DNA of 64,000 nt from Periconia sp. R9002 (lineage: Eukaryota > Ascomycota > Dothideomycetes > Pleosporales > Periconiaceae), in NCBI GenBank assembly GCA_023627715.1, contig JAMAHW010000131.1:1-64000 (forward strand), written 5' to 3'. The notes under the pieces are model-generated. The model was not told the origin of the DNA, did not search any database, and worked only from the letters and a program-made list of their open reading frames with translations. The position numbers were made by a program, and so were the translations under genes. This document shows positions 34,010-45,689 of this stretch, piece after piece (the first letter of the stretch is position 1; each line of letters opens with the position of its first letter).

Positions 34010-35657
34010 CTAGTGACCCTCTGCCGCTGGTGCAGCACTCTCCCCATGAGATTCACCACCGCTGCTGGCACCGTGACCCGCCGGATTGGGATAATAAAAC
34101 GCAGCCACGGCAATAATGATGTACACGAGAATCAGCAAGCTGCCCTCGAGGTAATTCGACTTCTTATCACGCAGGAAGGAACCAACGACGATGATGGCCA
34201 GGATCAGAGAGACCGAGTCGAAGATTTCGAACTTTAGGTCCATGCCGATGTGGAGACCCCATCCTACAATGACAACGAGCGGGGTGTTGAGGAGGGCGGT
34301 CTGGATGGATGCGCCGAGGACGTGGGCAAGGGCGAGGTTCATCTGGCCGTCCCACGCTTCGTCGATGGCCAGGAGGTGTTCTGAAGCGCATGTAAGTGAG
34401 TGCAACTAAATCCGAGATAGTGGAATGACTTACCGGCGGCCTTTTCCACGACAGGGATGAGAATCAAACCAACGAACGCATCGCTAACGTGTCGCTCTTC
34501 CACCATGTACGGGATTTGAAGGACCAAGAACACGGCGATCATAGAGACGCAGGCTAGCGCGATGACCAAGGCGACAATGCACTCGGTGAGAGTGAGCTTC
34601 GGCTTGGCGAGTTCCTTGTGACGGTCCTTGTCGCGAAGCTCGTCAGCTTCAAAGATTTCTGCAAACAAGTTGTCGTGAGACTTCATCTGGAAGAAGAGGT
34701 AGATGAGATATGCGCCGAGGAGGATGATGGCCGTCGCTCGAGAGATCTTGAGCATCTCGCCGAGGATTTCAGTTTCGCCTCCCGTAGTCAGATCGGTCCT
34801 GCCGTTGAGAGAATTATAGTAGACGGTTGGAAGGATCAAGCCCACTATATTTACGTGTCAGTTCATCAGTCGTGCTACCTCCGCAACAGAAATACATACT
34901 TCCAGCGACGAGCATCAGTCCGCTGCCTGCCTCAGAGACAGCCTCATGAAACTCTTGCTCTCCACCACGCAAACCGCCCGCAACAAAGCAGAAGCCCAGA
35001 CACAAGAGCATATTGGCGAGGATGGAACCCAAAATAGCGGACCGGATGACCTGAACCCCTGACTCTCCACCGGTCTTGAGCAACACCATGAAAAGGATAA
35101 TTTCCACGACGGAGCCAAAGGTGGTTTCGATGACGACTCCGAGGACCTTGGGGAGTTTGCGAGCGAGTTCCGAGCCGGCGAAGCCTACCATGTTGGCGGC
35201 GGGGACCATGGCGATGTAGTTGGTGATGAAGATGGCGAGCGGTAGGTCTGGGCGCGCAAAATGCTACAAAAACAATCAGAAAATGCATCGAAACATCGCG
35301 GAAATAGCAATGTCGACTTACCAGCGCAATAGCCACAGGGACGACGGGCCACAACAAGTTGACCCATTTCGAAATAAAACTATTACTCCTGAAGCAAATC
35401 TGCAGGAATTTCAAAGGGTGGAAACCACGTCTTCCACTCTCGCCCTCAGGCTCAATACCGCGAGTCACCTCGTGACCATTGTGGTTGTACCGGGGAAGAT
35501 GTAAGCGGTGGTGGTGCTGGCCGCCCGACGAGTGCGGAGGCACAGTAGCCTCCGACTTGGGTTCGTGAGAGTATTCTCGCGACGATCGTGAGCGACGTGC
35601 CATGTCTTTTGAATTTCGCGCGCGACGGTGGGTGGGAGGGTAGGAGTTGTTGGACAT
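34010..35657 (-). CDS. CAX-type cation/proton exchanger, divergent motifs
   Basis: A polytopic exchanger of 493 residues. Exons are 35657-35322, 35263-34900, 34844-34434 and 34380-34010 (introns 58, 55 and 53 bp). The N-terminal ~90 residues are cytosolic and His/Arg/Ser-rich; about eleven TM helices follow in two halves, as in the Ca2+/cation antiporter superfamily and vacuolar VCX1-like Ca2+/H+ exchangers. Typical members carry GNAxE in each half. Here the positions read FGSVVE and EKAAEH: both glutamates are kept but the Gly-Asn pairs are lost. The second half otherwise keeps the family context (MNLALAHVLGASIQTALL, PLVVIVGWG). The tail is Gly/Ser/His-rich. A start at 35603 (475 aa) is also possible. 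Vacuolar Ca2+ sequestration is the default guess; the altered motifs leave ion choice open. Confidence 0.88.
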
Positions 35658-37711
35658 AAGAAGGACGGTCGAGAGAGAGGGGTGAGGCTTGCAATTTGTT
35701 TGGAGAAGGGTGAGTGGCTCAGTCAGTCTGGGCGCATAGACGCTCGCTGGGAGACACGATTGATGTTTCACGGCCGGGACCGCGTGAATGCGGTATCTGC
35801 GATGGATGGCACGGGGGGAAGAGCCAAACACTAGTAGTAAGAAAACAAAAAGTGAAGGGAACAAGGTGGTAAATGAATGTTATGGCGATGACTAGCCAGT
35901 GTTGCTCGGCGTCATCTAGTCTTAGACGTCGTCTTAGCGATTCCAAGTTTTGTTGTGCATCACTTCAGCTGCATGGCCAGGGGGGAGAACGTGCAGCCCT
36001 TAGATTCGCTAGATAGCTCTGCGGCCAGGCCCGCGATGACCGACCCCCCAGCGCCATTGCCTCACCCATCGACCTCATTCGTGGCTATGGAGAAAAGGCG
36101 GTGGTACCTAGATGCGAATTGACCCGCAAATCGGTGTTTTGGCAGCAGCCAGATATCGCAAGACTTCACGAATCGTTGATCAAAAAGCTTCGGTCGATGC
36201 AGCGTTTGCTTGACCCCCTTTTGAGTGTGTAAACAAGCCCACGCCAAGTCCCGCCATCCATCAAGTTTCCGCTGGGCGCCAGGTGACATCAGCGGCTCTT
36301 GTCCCTCGTCCTTGGACATCAATGTGTATAGCGCACAACCAATGAAAATCAACAAATCAGAATCCCCCCATCTGGTGTACTGGCCGCCCAACACCATTCA
36401 CGCATCATTTATCTAAAACCTCGCAACATCTTCCCACATACGCGGGGAAAAACAAAGGAAAAACAAGTGGAGAGACAACGGAAATGAGGGTCTCTGCTTA
36501 GTGTGCGTAAGCGCCCGCAGGGCAAGCATGAACGAGGAGACCCTGATCCAGAAAGCAAGTCGAACCGATCCTAATTCCCGCCCTCATCTTGTAACGAAGC
36601 AACGTCTCCAGACTCGCGCTGAAACGCGTTACGTGGGCCACGAATGGACCTTGTCGATATCGGTGACAGTCTACTTATATTCGAGCATCATCCTCTCTTG
36701 AATCTTCTCTCTGTACAGAAGAAAAAATACTAGCACGAGGTCATTATATTTCTAGAAAACGGGGTAATCACTCAAACATGACAATCTAACAGCTGACGAC
36801 AAAAATTCAAAGTCGAGAAAAAATAAAAGACTCGCTATGTTATGTACCCAAACTAACCAACAAAACATGACATTGAGCCAACAAAAAAACCCAGAACAGG
36901 CCCAAAGAGACAACTCCGCACCTACTCCGAGTTTACAAAAGAGAAATAAAAAGACCAGCAATAAAAAAAATCCCCCGCTTATGCAAATACCCTTCCTTCC
37001 TTACCCGCACGCAACTTTGCAATGTGAAAAAAGCATTGCTTGCTGCTTGCAAGTGTGCAGGAGATTTCCAACCCGAAAAAGCAAGACGTCTTAAGACGAC
37101 CCAAACAAAAAAACACAAAGCAAAAATTTCCATTCGCAAGAAATTAAAAGATGCATCCTTCATTCCCAACAACATCATGCGCAAAAAAAAAAATGTCGAG
37201 TGAGAGGAGGCTTTCTCCCTCACTCGTCGAAAACCCGAAGCCAGCCAGCCTCCTTGAAGCAAAAACATCCATCCATACATACCCGCTACATGAAAAAAAA
37301 CTTCCTTCAATCCCAATTCCTACCAAAAAATAAATCTTACAAGAACAGAAAAAAAAAAGGATGGGGTGAGGGGTTTCGTCGGCATGAATCGAGCCTTGGG
37401 GGGAGGAAAGCATACGTATAGTAGCGGACGTAGAAGAGAAGATAAAAAACAAAAGAAATGTCGGAGGGGGAAAACATAGGAGAGTAGGATATCAAGCGAA
37501 AGGAATCGATTGTGTGTGGAAAAGGAGGATAAAGCCGGAGGGGGAGGGGGGAGAAAAGAAAGAAGCAGCAGGATTAAATGATATAAATCTTCGTTTCGTA
37601 GTTTCATCATCCATGAAATGCAATGCGTGAGACACACATCCACTGTAAATGTGTCTCAACGCATATTCATTTTCCAGATGTGTTCACTGCATCGGTGAGG
37701 GGGAATAATAA
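35658..37711. other. 2.1-kb intergenic region
   Basis: Upstream of the exchanger and downstream of the kinase-like gene. 36720-37350 is A-rich on the plus strand (T-rich for the kinase 3' flank). Frames present are lysine- or phenylalanine-heavy shadows of low complexity. No gene is seen. Confidence 0.55.
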
Positions 37712-40700
37712 TCAAATTTTGATCGATGAAGAAGCAGGCTGCGTGGTCTTTTCATCATGATCATGAGATTTCGCTCGGGACTTCTCTTGTCCCAAGTTCT
37801 CGGTTGTAGGGCTATCTTGCGCGTTTCCAAGATGTGAAGAATTCCCTGTTGCAGGCGGCGTGGCGATAGGTGGCGTCGCCTCCGAATCTACCGCTTTAGG
37901 AACGGCGTGATGAAATTCAGGGATTCGGATACTAGGAGGCCGTATCGTAGTATTGGATGTCTTCTCCTCTAGCGGCTTCTCGATGGCAAACTTTTCCTGG
38001 GGCTGGTTGGATGTGGGCGGAGCTGGTGCCAGAGACAGCGTGGTCGTTGGTATGATGGGAAAGTGGGGTTGGTGTGGTTTGATGACAAGCTCGGAGCCTT
38101 TGACTCCGTCACCAATTACCGGGCTGCTCTCTTTCTCATCGATCCACATGCACTCATTGACTCGATCTTCTTCCTCTTGGATATCATTGAGATTTTCATC
38201 AAGGGATTGGCTCAGCCTCTTAGCTCCTTCATTGTTGATCAGATCCATTTCGGCCTCACTGAAACCAGAATCTTGGTGCTGCGGAGGGCGATGCCAGAGC
38301 TCAGACAGCCCTGTACCTACACGTGAAGGGGCTGCCGAGGAAGTGATGGAAGAATCTAGTGCAACCTCGCGCTCAAGATCGGCGAGTGTATTGGTGTTAA
38401 AGATCGGTGAGTCGCGTTGGACATTTGTACTGACACCACTTGGTGTGGCAGATGTATCCACCAAATGATGTACCCGATCGGTGAAGGAAGCCCTGTTGCC
38501 TACGCTTTTTGTGTTGGGTACCTCGCTCTCTTTATCTGGTGCGTTAGGTATTGTCGGTGGTGGAAGAGGCTGTAGCTCGGCTACTGTCGAAAGCGAGAGG
38601 GGGGTTTCGTCAGACGTCTTGCTACCGACAAAGGAATTCTCCAGTTCGCCAGGGGGAGTTGTGATACATATCTCTTTTGCTTCCGCATTCGCAAAATCTT
38701 GTGCGTCGAGCTCGCCTCCACCACCTCTCTGCACAAGCTTTGTATCTCCGTCTACATAGACCTGCTCCCATCTGGTATCTCGGCTTGCGGGGAGACTTGC
38801 GAGTTCGTTATCGAGTTCAGAGTCATCGAGAGACATAACTGAGTTTGGTCCAGGATAGGGAGAGAAGCCAGGCCGTCTATTGAAATTCCTGCTTCCCTCG
38901 GCACCAGGCGATCTTGTTCGTCCTTCAGAAGTATGGGGTACGATATAAGACTTCGAGGAGCCCGGATATTCTGTCGGTGGCAAATTAATATTAGAGTAGG
39001 AAGACCCTGGGCGTACGTGCCGGGGGGCTTGTGATATGTCGTCCAAATCTACAGCCATCGTAGGGTTGATGTACTGCTTGTTACGCCTTTGAATAGATGT
39101 AGGTTGCATCGCTCCAGTGGAAGTGTTGCTGGATCCATCCTGATTAGTCCTGTCCGGGAATCTTCGCAGAAGATCCTTGGCTGCCGGTCGACCCTGAGGT
39201 GCATCGCTCAAGCAATCTCGAACAATATCCTTAAAATATGCAGGGACCGCATTGTGTCTACTCCACGAGCGTGAAAGTGGTCGTTCCTGTCGTTCCGGCT
39301 CGTCGTGTTGCTCTGCAAGGGCCCAAAGCACCATGCCAAGCTGGAACAAATCCGATTTAACACCAATATATATCGATATACGTTGACCGCTCTCAATCAG
39401 TCGGGCAAGCTCGGGCGGCTCCCAACCAACGGGACACCCGCGGCGGTTGATATCAATAATTTTAGCGTTGTCGTCGTGGTCAATAACAATATTCGAAAGC
39501 GTGAAGTCTCCTTGTACAAAGCCGGCTTCGTGTATTTCTGACAGGCCCTCGACAATCTGATAAGCCCATCGTTCCCGTCGCTCCCATTCCATCTGGTCAG
39601 AGCCTTTGTAATCGTAAATCAAGTCAACGAGAGCGCCTTGGTCCGCGTAACTGATGAGCAAGCCCTTGATCAGCTCATTTCGTTCGTCCACGATGATGCC
39701 TTCAAACTTCACAACGGAATTAGAATCCTGGAGAGCACACAGCGCGTTGATCTCATAAAGGAACTCCTCAACCGCATCCGGGCCTGGAATTTCTTTCTTG
39801 ATGTAAATCTTACCCTCCACCGAGACCTTATAAACAAAACCGGAGATGTGTGAATCGAAATCTATAGCGGACTCGCGGAACCTATTACAACTAAGATGTT
39901 GCACTGCCGAAACGGAGGGATACGGTATTATTTCGTTAACATCTTCCGTAACATGGACGTGAAGGCGACCGTCGGAGGTTTGAAGCTTGAGGTTGGTTAC
40001 TGTGTCGTAAAATTGAATGTCCAGGAGCGAATCGCGGATGGCTTCGTATATCCTTGCGCTCTTATCGCGTTGGTAATGGAGACTCTTGAGATCGTGCTCC
40101 AGAGAGTCGGGTTCGAGCTGACGATAATCGCAGGATACAGTCACCCTTCGCCATTTGTTCGGCTCTTCTGCGTAAGTGATGAAGAACTTCTCCCGATCCG
40201 ACATATCCCTGAAATGCATACTGAGATTCAATATCCACTTGGCCTCCAACTCATCCTCCAACTGTTGATCGTCGATCCCTGAACTGGAACGGCGTGAGTC
40301 ACGTTCAAAGTATGAGTCCCCAGCCACCGAAAGTGGGGGCGGCTGTGACAGGTAGTCAAGATTCGCCTCCATCTCGAAGTCAACCTGCCGTGACCCGGCT
40401 GGAATGTTGGAACCCGGCTCGCCGCCTATTGCTGGTTGGTGCGTGTGTTGTGGGCTACTCGCATGCGGGCTGAGAACGTCCGGAGCTGATATTGAGGGAG
40501 CATACACGGGTGGTGGCGAAAGTGTCCTCTTCATCGCGTTCGACTCTCTTCGATCAGCCGATGCAGCACGCCTTTGCTCTGGAGAGAGAGGCACCTCCAG
40601 CAGCTTATCCCTTTTCTCGCTATTCATCCTCTTGAATGTCAACGGTCTCGGTAGCCCAGGAACCACTTTGCGGCTAGATCTCCTACGCAACAGCCCTCCG

Positions 40701-40960
40701 TGGTCGTTGTTCCGCAAAGCCGCATGCTCTCCGCTTGAATGTGGTCTCCCATTCTCTTTGTTGTCCTCGTTCTCCGCATTCGCCATCTTCTCTAATGACG
40801 GGGCATCTTCATCCCTTTTCAACCAACTGCCAATCTTCTGAAGACTGAATCGATCCCATACGCTCCTGTGTTCACCGACCTCGGTCCTCGCTCGTTGTCT
40901 GCTTCGACTTCGACTGCTCTCGCCCTGGTCCGAACGCTCGACGGGTAGGAAGTTTGGCAT
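37712..40960 (-). CDS. Large kinase-like protein with disordered flanks
   Basis: A single-exon protein of 1,082 residues. Residues 1-~235 are Arg/Ser/Pro-rich and probably disordered. A conserved pre-kinase region (~240-365) precedes a protein-kinase fold (~370-625). The glycine loop is degenerate (ISGFVYKVSVEGKI). A lysine pair at ~386-388 (IYIKKE) may be the ATP lysine. The catalytic loop is GFVQGDFTLSN, with Asp485 in place of the HRD aspartate. DFG reads DIN (IIDINRRG), followed by GWEPPE for the APE motif. Both key aspartates therefore remain although the motifs are unusual, so activity is possible but unproven. Beyond ~630 the chain is Ser/Pro/Asp-rich. The ATG at 40960 is the first in frame. 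The family is conserved in filamentous ascomycetes as far as I can recall; its role is unknown to me. Confidence 0.85.
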   Translation of the reverse strand: MPNFLPVERSDQGESSRSRSRQRARTEVGEHRSVWDRFSLQKIGSWLKRDEDAPSLEKMANAENEDNKENGRPHSSGEHAALRNNDHGGLLRRRSSRKVVPGLPRPLTFKRMNSEKRDKLLEVPLSPEQRRAASADRRESNAMKRTLSPPPVYAPSISAPDVLSPHASSPQHTHQPAIGGEPGSNIPAGSRQVDFEMEANLDYLSQPPPLSVAGDSYFERDSRRSSSGIDDQQLEDELEAKWILNLSMHFRDMSDREKFFITYAEEPNKWRRVTVSCDYRQLEPDSLEHDLKSLHYQRDKSARIYEAIRDSLLDIQFYDTVTNLKLQTSDGRLHVHVTEDVNEIIPYPSVSAVQHLSCNRFRESAIDFDSHISGFVYKVSVEGKIYIKKEIPGPDAVEEFLYEINALCALQDSNSVVKFEGIIVDERNELIKGLLISYADQGALVDLIYDYKGSDQMEWERRERWAYQIVEGLSEIHEAGFVQGDFTLSNIVIDHDDNAKIIDINRRGCPVGWEPPELARLIESGQRISIYIGVKSDLFQLGMVLWALAEQHDEPERQERPLSRSWSRHNAVPAYFKDIVRDCLSDAPQGRPAAKDLLRRFPDRTNQDGSSNTSTGAMQPTSIQRRNKQYINPTMAVDLDDISQAPRHVRPGSSYSNINLPPTEYPGSSKSYIVPHTSEGRTRSPGAEGSRNFNRRPGFSPYPGPNSVMSLDDSELDNELASLPASRDTRWEQVYVDGDTKLVQRGGGGELDAQDFANAEAKEICITTPPGELENSFVGSKTSDETPLSLSTVAELQPLPPPTIPNAPDKESEVPNTKSVGNRASFTDRVHHLVDTSATPSGVSTNVQRDSPIFNTNTLADLEREVALDSSITSSAAPSRVGTGLSELWHRPPQHQDSGFSEAEMDLINNEGAKRLSQSLDENLNDIQEEEDRVNECMWIDEKESSPVIGDGVKGSELVIKPHQPHFPIIPTTTLSLAPAPPTSNQPQEKFAIEKPLEEKTSNTTIRPPSIRIPEFHHAVPKAVDSEATPPIATPPATGNSSHLGNAQDSPTTENLGQEKSRAKSHDHDEKTTQPASSSIKI

Positions 40961-43900
40961 GTTCACAGAGTTGAACGCTGTAATCACACACCGCGCTCCT
41001 TACCCCCTACAGGAACTACCTGACTCAACTCGCCCGCTGCCTGTATCTGCTCCTTCCTTCCTGCCGACCTTCCCTCCTTCCGTCCTTCTCTCTCTGCTTT
41101 TTTTTCTGCTCAGCAATCGGTTCGCGTGGAAGGGTTCGCGGTTGAAATAATCTGGACGTCGGGTCTTGAAAGGGCGAAGGAGTAGCGATGTGGAGGATCC
41201 CAGGCAGCAATTGGAGACAAATGTACTATCGCAGTGGCGATATCATGTATGCCGGAGAGTTGACGTGTGCAACGGGGGCTTTGGGCATGCCATGCAATGC
41301 ATCCGCGTCACGTCCAGAGTTTCCCTGCCACACTTTTTTTTCTTCCGTGGGTGGTTGCGTGGAATGGACGCGGTCCTGATTTATTTTCTGGGCGCTCGAT
41401 CCGTCGCGCGGTCGGGGCTCGGGGGCAAGGTTCACGGTGAGTCGAATCCAGTCAGAGTCTAAGCCCGGGAGGCTCTCTATTAATATGATGGGAGGGCTGC
41501 AGCAGCCCAACCCAAGCAACTAAGCGACCGAAGCGCTGGCGCCTAAAAGTGGTGACGAACAGGTGGTGGTAGAATAGAAGGCAATGGAGGCAGAAACCCT
41601 CGTGTTGGCGAGTGAAGCAGGGCAGGAACCACAGGCGAAAGCGAAGGAGAGGAAAGGAGGGGGCGAACACGGGCGGGCGATCGGACTCTAGTCGTGTCGA
41701 TGTTGGTGTAGGTGAGGGTAAGATGTGAGGCTGGGGTGGGAGTTGTGGCTGCCCAATCACGGCGGCGTATGCCTGAAGTGTGTACGAGTAGAGCAATAAG
41801 CGGATATTGATTTGAGTAGAAGCAAATTCACGCAAGAGGCTGAAGATGGGTTGGTTACACGGCAGCCTGCGGTACGAAGCACAGTACGGAACAAGTTACC
41901 AGTACGAGATATGGAGGAAGGATGAGGAAGAGGGGAAGAGGGAGTCCGTCAGTTTGTTGTTGTTGCTGGTATCAAAGTGTAAAAAAAGGCGCGCGCAAGT
42001 GCTAAGCACCAGCGAAACAACTGCCTGCGTGGCGGTCAAGGCATCGCCGACACAGATTGGACAAAAAGACCAGCCTGCAGTTACTCACGGACCCATGGCG
42101 TTGAGCAAGCAAGAATTCTTGTAGCAGATGGCCGTCCGCGACGGAACCAGCGGCCGTGTTATTGGCCCCGTTGGACGTTGCGGTGAACATTGCAATCTGA
42201 CTTGCCCGTTAGGATGACTGCGAGCCCACACTCAGCTCCTCGAACAAATGTAATATTCACACACCCACACACCCACAAAGAAGCAGAAGAGAAAAACTCT
42301 GCGCCCGCAATGTCAGAATCAGCACCACCCTAGTCCGACTCATTCCAAGCAAAAAGAGGGGGTGAATGCGAAGGGAAGCAAGAAAATGTAACTAACGAGG
42401 CAGGGTCGGGCTATTGGGACAGTATCAAAGGATGGCTGCATACAAGTCTACATTAGCCTGGACAACTAAGGGCTCCAACACCTGCACCTCATACCTAACC
42501 TGTACATGTAACTTTACCACTTGCTTCATTAAAAAGCATGCCCCACTCCCTCCCATCTCCGACAATCGCAGCACTTTTCAAATCTTGCTCAGGCATTGCT
42601 GTTCCTCAGTGCCGGCTTGGTGTTTCATCTCGCTGTAACTCGTAGTTGTACGAAAACTCAAAAACCAAATATACATACCACGGGGGCGTAGTACGTGCAT
42701 ACAAGATTTGAACAAAACCTTCTCCACGCCTTTCGCCCCCTTCCGTCTACCCGTTCATACAACTATCCCATTGCCATCCCGTTACCAATTCCCACACGCA
42801 TTCCTGCCCAAAAAGTGAAGCTTGCACCACCACATCGACGATACAGTACAGAGAGTACAGCCTTACCCCTCCATGCCCCTCCTTCGCAGAATCCTGAGAG
42901 TGAACAACACATACCCACACTACATACACCCTTTTCAAATGATAAAGCGCGCCCCGAACGCCCGGAACATTTTTCTTGCTACTTGCTTGCTGACACGTCA
43001 GTACCGTTCATGCCATGCCCTGTCGCTTTCCATCTTGCCGGGGCTCGCGCGCACACCGCGCAATACCACACAACACAACACACACAGTCACTCACACAAT
43101 CAATCAATCGGTAAACCCCCCGCTTCACCCGTCAGAAGCCATGTACGTGACGAGCAAGGTATGGAAGAAAAAGCATGCCTTTTGTGTTGCTGTGACGAGG
43201 TCTACAGCATACATGATGATGTAAGTGCAAATGGCCGAATAAGAGCGAGTCGTGTAACTCGGGTTGCACGGCTGGCACGTTTTGGTTTACCGGTGAGACT
43301 ATTCTGGCCCCATTTTCTCGGGTCGATTCGCTGGAGTCTTACGGGTGTCGAGGTATCGGGTCTGGTACCATGGACTACCTACCCAAATACGTACTTCGTA
43401 TTATGTATACGTGTGCTGGTGTCGTTTTCCTGCTCGAGGCATTGCATTTGGTTAGATATCTCGCCGACGTTGAATGTCCATGGTGATGCTTGTAAATGCT
43501 GATGATTTTACGAAACTTGAATGGACCTTTACAATCCATCAATACCCCCCACCCTTGTCTCTAGACTAATCTTTCCCCACCACACCACTAATATACATTT
43601 CGGCATTACTGTTACATATTAGGCCACACGAGATAAAAAGAGAAATCCACGGTAACAGCGGGCCGTTCTTTGTTCCATAGAGAAGGGAGAAAAAAAGGAA
43701 AGGAAAAAAGAAAAGAAATGTTCCATAACGGACCGGTACCGTCCCGTCCCGCTCTACCCTCTGAAGGAAGACGAAGAAGAAAAGAAAAGGTACCTGTAAC
43801 ACAAAGTTTAATTCGTCTCAGAAACCACAAAAAGGAAACCTATTCGCAGACGTTCCCTAATGATATCACCACCAAACCCCATGAATGGTAGCCATCTCGT

Positions 43901-44402
43901 CTTTGTTTTCTTGTTCGCCCTTTTGCAGGCGAAAGACATGCACGTCTGCTCTTTTGCATGTTCAATTTATGCATGCATATGTAAGAATTTGTACATGCAT
44001 GCATGCTGCCATGTGCGGTGGTGGGTTGATGCTAGTTGGCTGAGGACCAGGTGCATATACGGACGGCATTAGAGATGCACCGTTTTCTGATAAGCTGCAC
44101 CCTCTAAGCGTGCGTAGTAAAGCGATGTAGCGAACTCGAGGGCGAAGCGCACTAGCAAAACAATTAGTTACTACACTTCTGGGGACTATGAACTGCAAAC
44201 TGATGGGTAGTAAAGTGATTGAGATATTGGATATATTGTCATTCAGTAGCGCTATCCAAAAGATCCAAAGACTACGGCTTTACCTGAAGAGTTGTCTTCC
44301 TGTACAAGACTTCGCTCAAGCATAAGGAGCAGATGGGAAGTTCGTATGAGTATTTCTGTACGATATCAGCTCAAACTCATCATTCAAACGAAGAACACCT
44401 TG
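40961..44402. other. 3.4-kb intergenic region, largest gap in the window
   Basis: Between the kinase-like gene start and the F-box gene end, both minus strand. Many short frames exist on both strands, but none begins with ATG and keeps plausible composition; the longest plus frame (42822-43502) starts at TTG and is rejected. Short CA-rich and CAAT-rich tracts occur at 42250-42290 and 43060-43110. Possible content is a long promoter or a non-coding RNA. Confidence 0.5.
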
Positions 44403-45353
44403 TTACGTACCGTCGTATTCAATCTTATAGCTCACCGGCATATCCTCTTCGTCCGCCCTGATGAGAATTGGGACGTCTCTCCTCAATTTGCGCTCCTTCA
44501 CATTGAACCGTATCCCCGTGTGCTTATTGGTGCTGACCCAAAGTACCGACTGATCTTCTCCGACACTCTTCTCTTTCGACTCAACTTCCTCGCGTACTGC
44601 TTCCTTTCCCTTTCCCACAATCTCCACCGGTTCCTCGTGCATCGCACCCATCCCCTGCCCATTCCCCGTTGCCGCCATATTTCTCAACCACTCCCTCCAG
44701 ACCCTAACAACGCCCTCCTCAATCTCCACAAAACAGGTAAACAACCCATTCTTCGGCCCAATCTTGACCAGATTCATCTGCGACACAAGCTGCGTGAACA
44801 ACTCATGCCCTTCCAAGCTCAGAATCTGCTTCACGGACTCGCCCTCGAACGGGTCCTGTGCGGTCCCAGGATACGTTCTACTCCCAGGGATATCCCCCGG
44901 CGGACGTTGTACTTTGCGCCCGCCGGTTTCGAGCTCGCGACGGTGCGGGCGGAACCGCGAGTACATGTTGCGCATTTGCCCCAAACGGGCGGCGAGATCC
45001 TTGTCGTCTTCCGCAAAGCCATCGTAGAGCTCCAGGCCATTTGTTCCGCGATAAGTGCAGAAGTATGGAGGTTCTGTGAGCTTTGCGCTGGGGTGGAAAC
45101 ACTCGAGCAGGACGGAGTGAGAATCCAGTTGTGAAGCAAGCACGAGGCGGTTGTAGAGGATGCGGAGAATGACGGTGTAGATGCGGTGAGAAATGAGTGT
45201 GAGAGGGAGTAATTGAGGGGTTGGAATGGGGGTTAGTATGTGGAAGAGAATCTGATGTTTCCTTGTTATTACTATCTGATATCGAGTATACATGTATCAA
45301 AGGTGAGATGTATTTACCTCATTGGGTAGTCGGTAGATATAACACTGTTCCAT
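44403..45353 (-). CDS. F-box domain protein
   Basis: A 294-residue protein whose first exon is only 36 bp: 45353-45318, then 45251-44403, phase 0, 66-bp GTAAAT intron. The join creates an F-box at residues ~8-45: RLPNEILFHILTPIPTPQLLPLTLISHR. F-box proteins bind Skp1 and recruit substrates to SCF ubiquitin ligases. The C-terminal part (YFCTYRGTNGLELYDG; RLGQMRNMYSRFRPH; FTCFVEIEEGVVRVWREW) resembles a fungal F-box family with no known substrate. It carries an acidic/Lys linker near 225-255. Without the micro-exon the frame would start with unrelated residues, so automated annotation could miss the true N-terminus. It is divergent to the ECM11-domain gene. Confidence 0.85.
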
Positions 45354-45689
45354 GGTGGGTAGAATTGAGTGTGGATACACTTCACGACTTTGTTTACACA
45401 CAGATTGATACGGGACACGTTTGCTTGAGGACAGAATTCAGAGGTGTGGTGGAGTTAAATCTGAATGCGATAAGTGTATGCATATATCGTCATACCAGGG
45501 CTAGGATGGAAGCAGCTCTACCGAGCCTAAACCTCTTCAGGACTAGTTCAAATACCATCATTGCCCTTTCCTTTTTTAGATTCAACACCCAACCTCCACC
45601 TACTCACCTCACCTCTTTCTTTACCGGTCTTTGCATGAACTTTGCTTCGGGTTTCTCCTTGTCGGTGCTCTCGTCGAGTCGTTTCCATC
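45354..45689. promoter_or_regulatory. Bidirectional promoter, F-box and ECM11-domain genes
   Basis: 336 bp between two divergent starts. CT-rich and CAACACCC-rich sequence precedes the + start. No specific element was recognised. Confidence 0.5.

Noticed and set aside
42822..43502. 226-codon plus-strand frame in the large gap
   Set aside because: It starts with TTG, has shadow-like composition (His/Arg/Cys-rich patches) and no domain.
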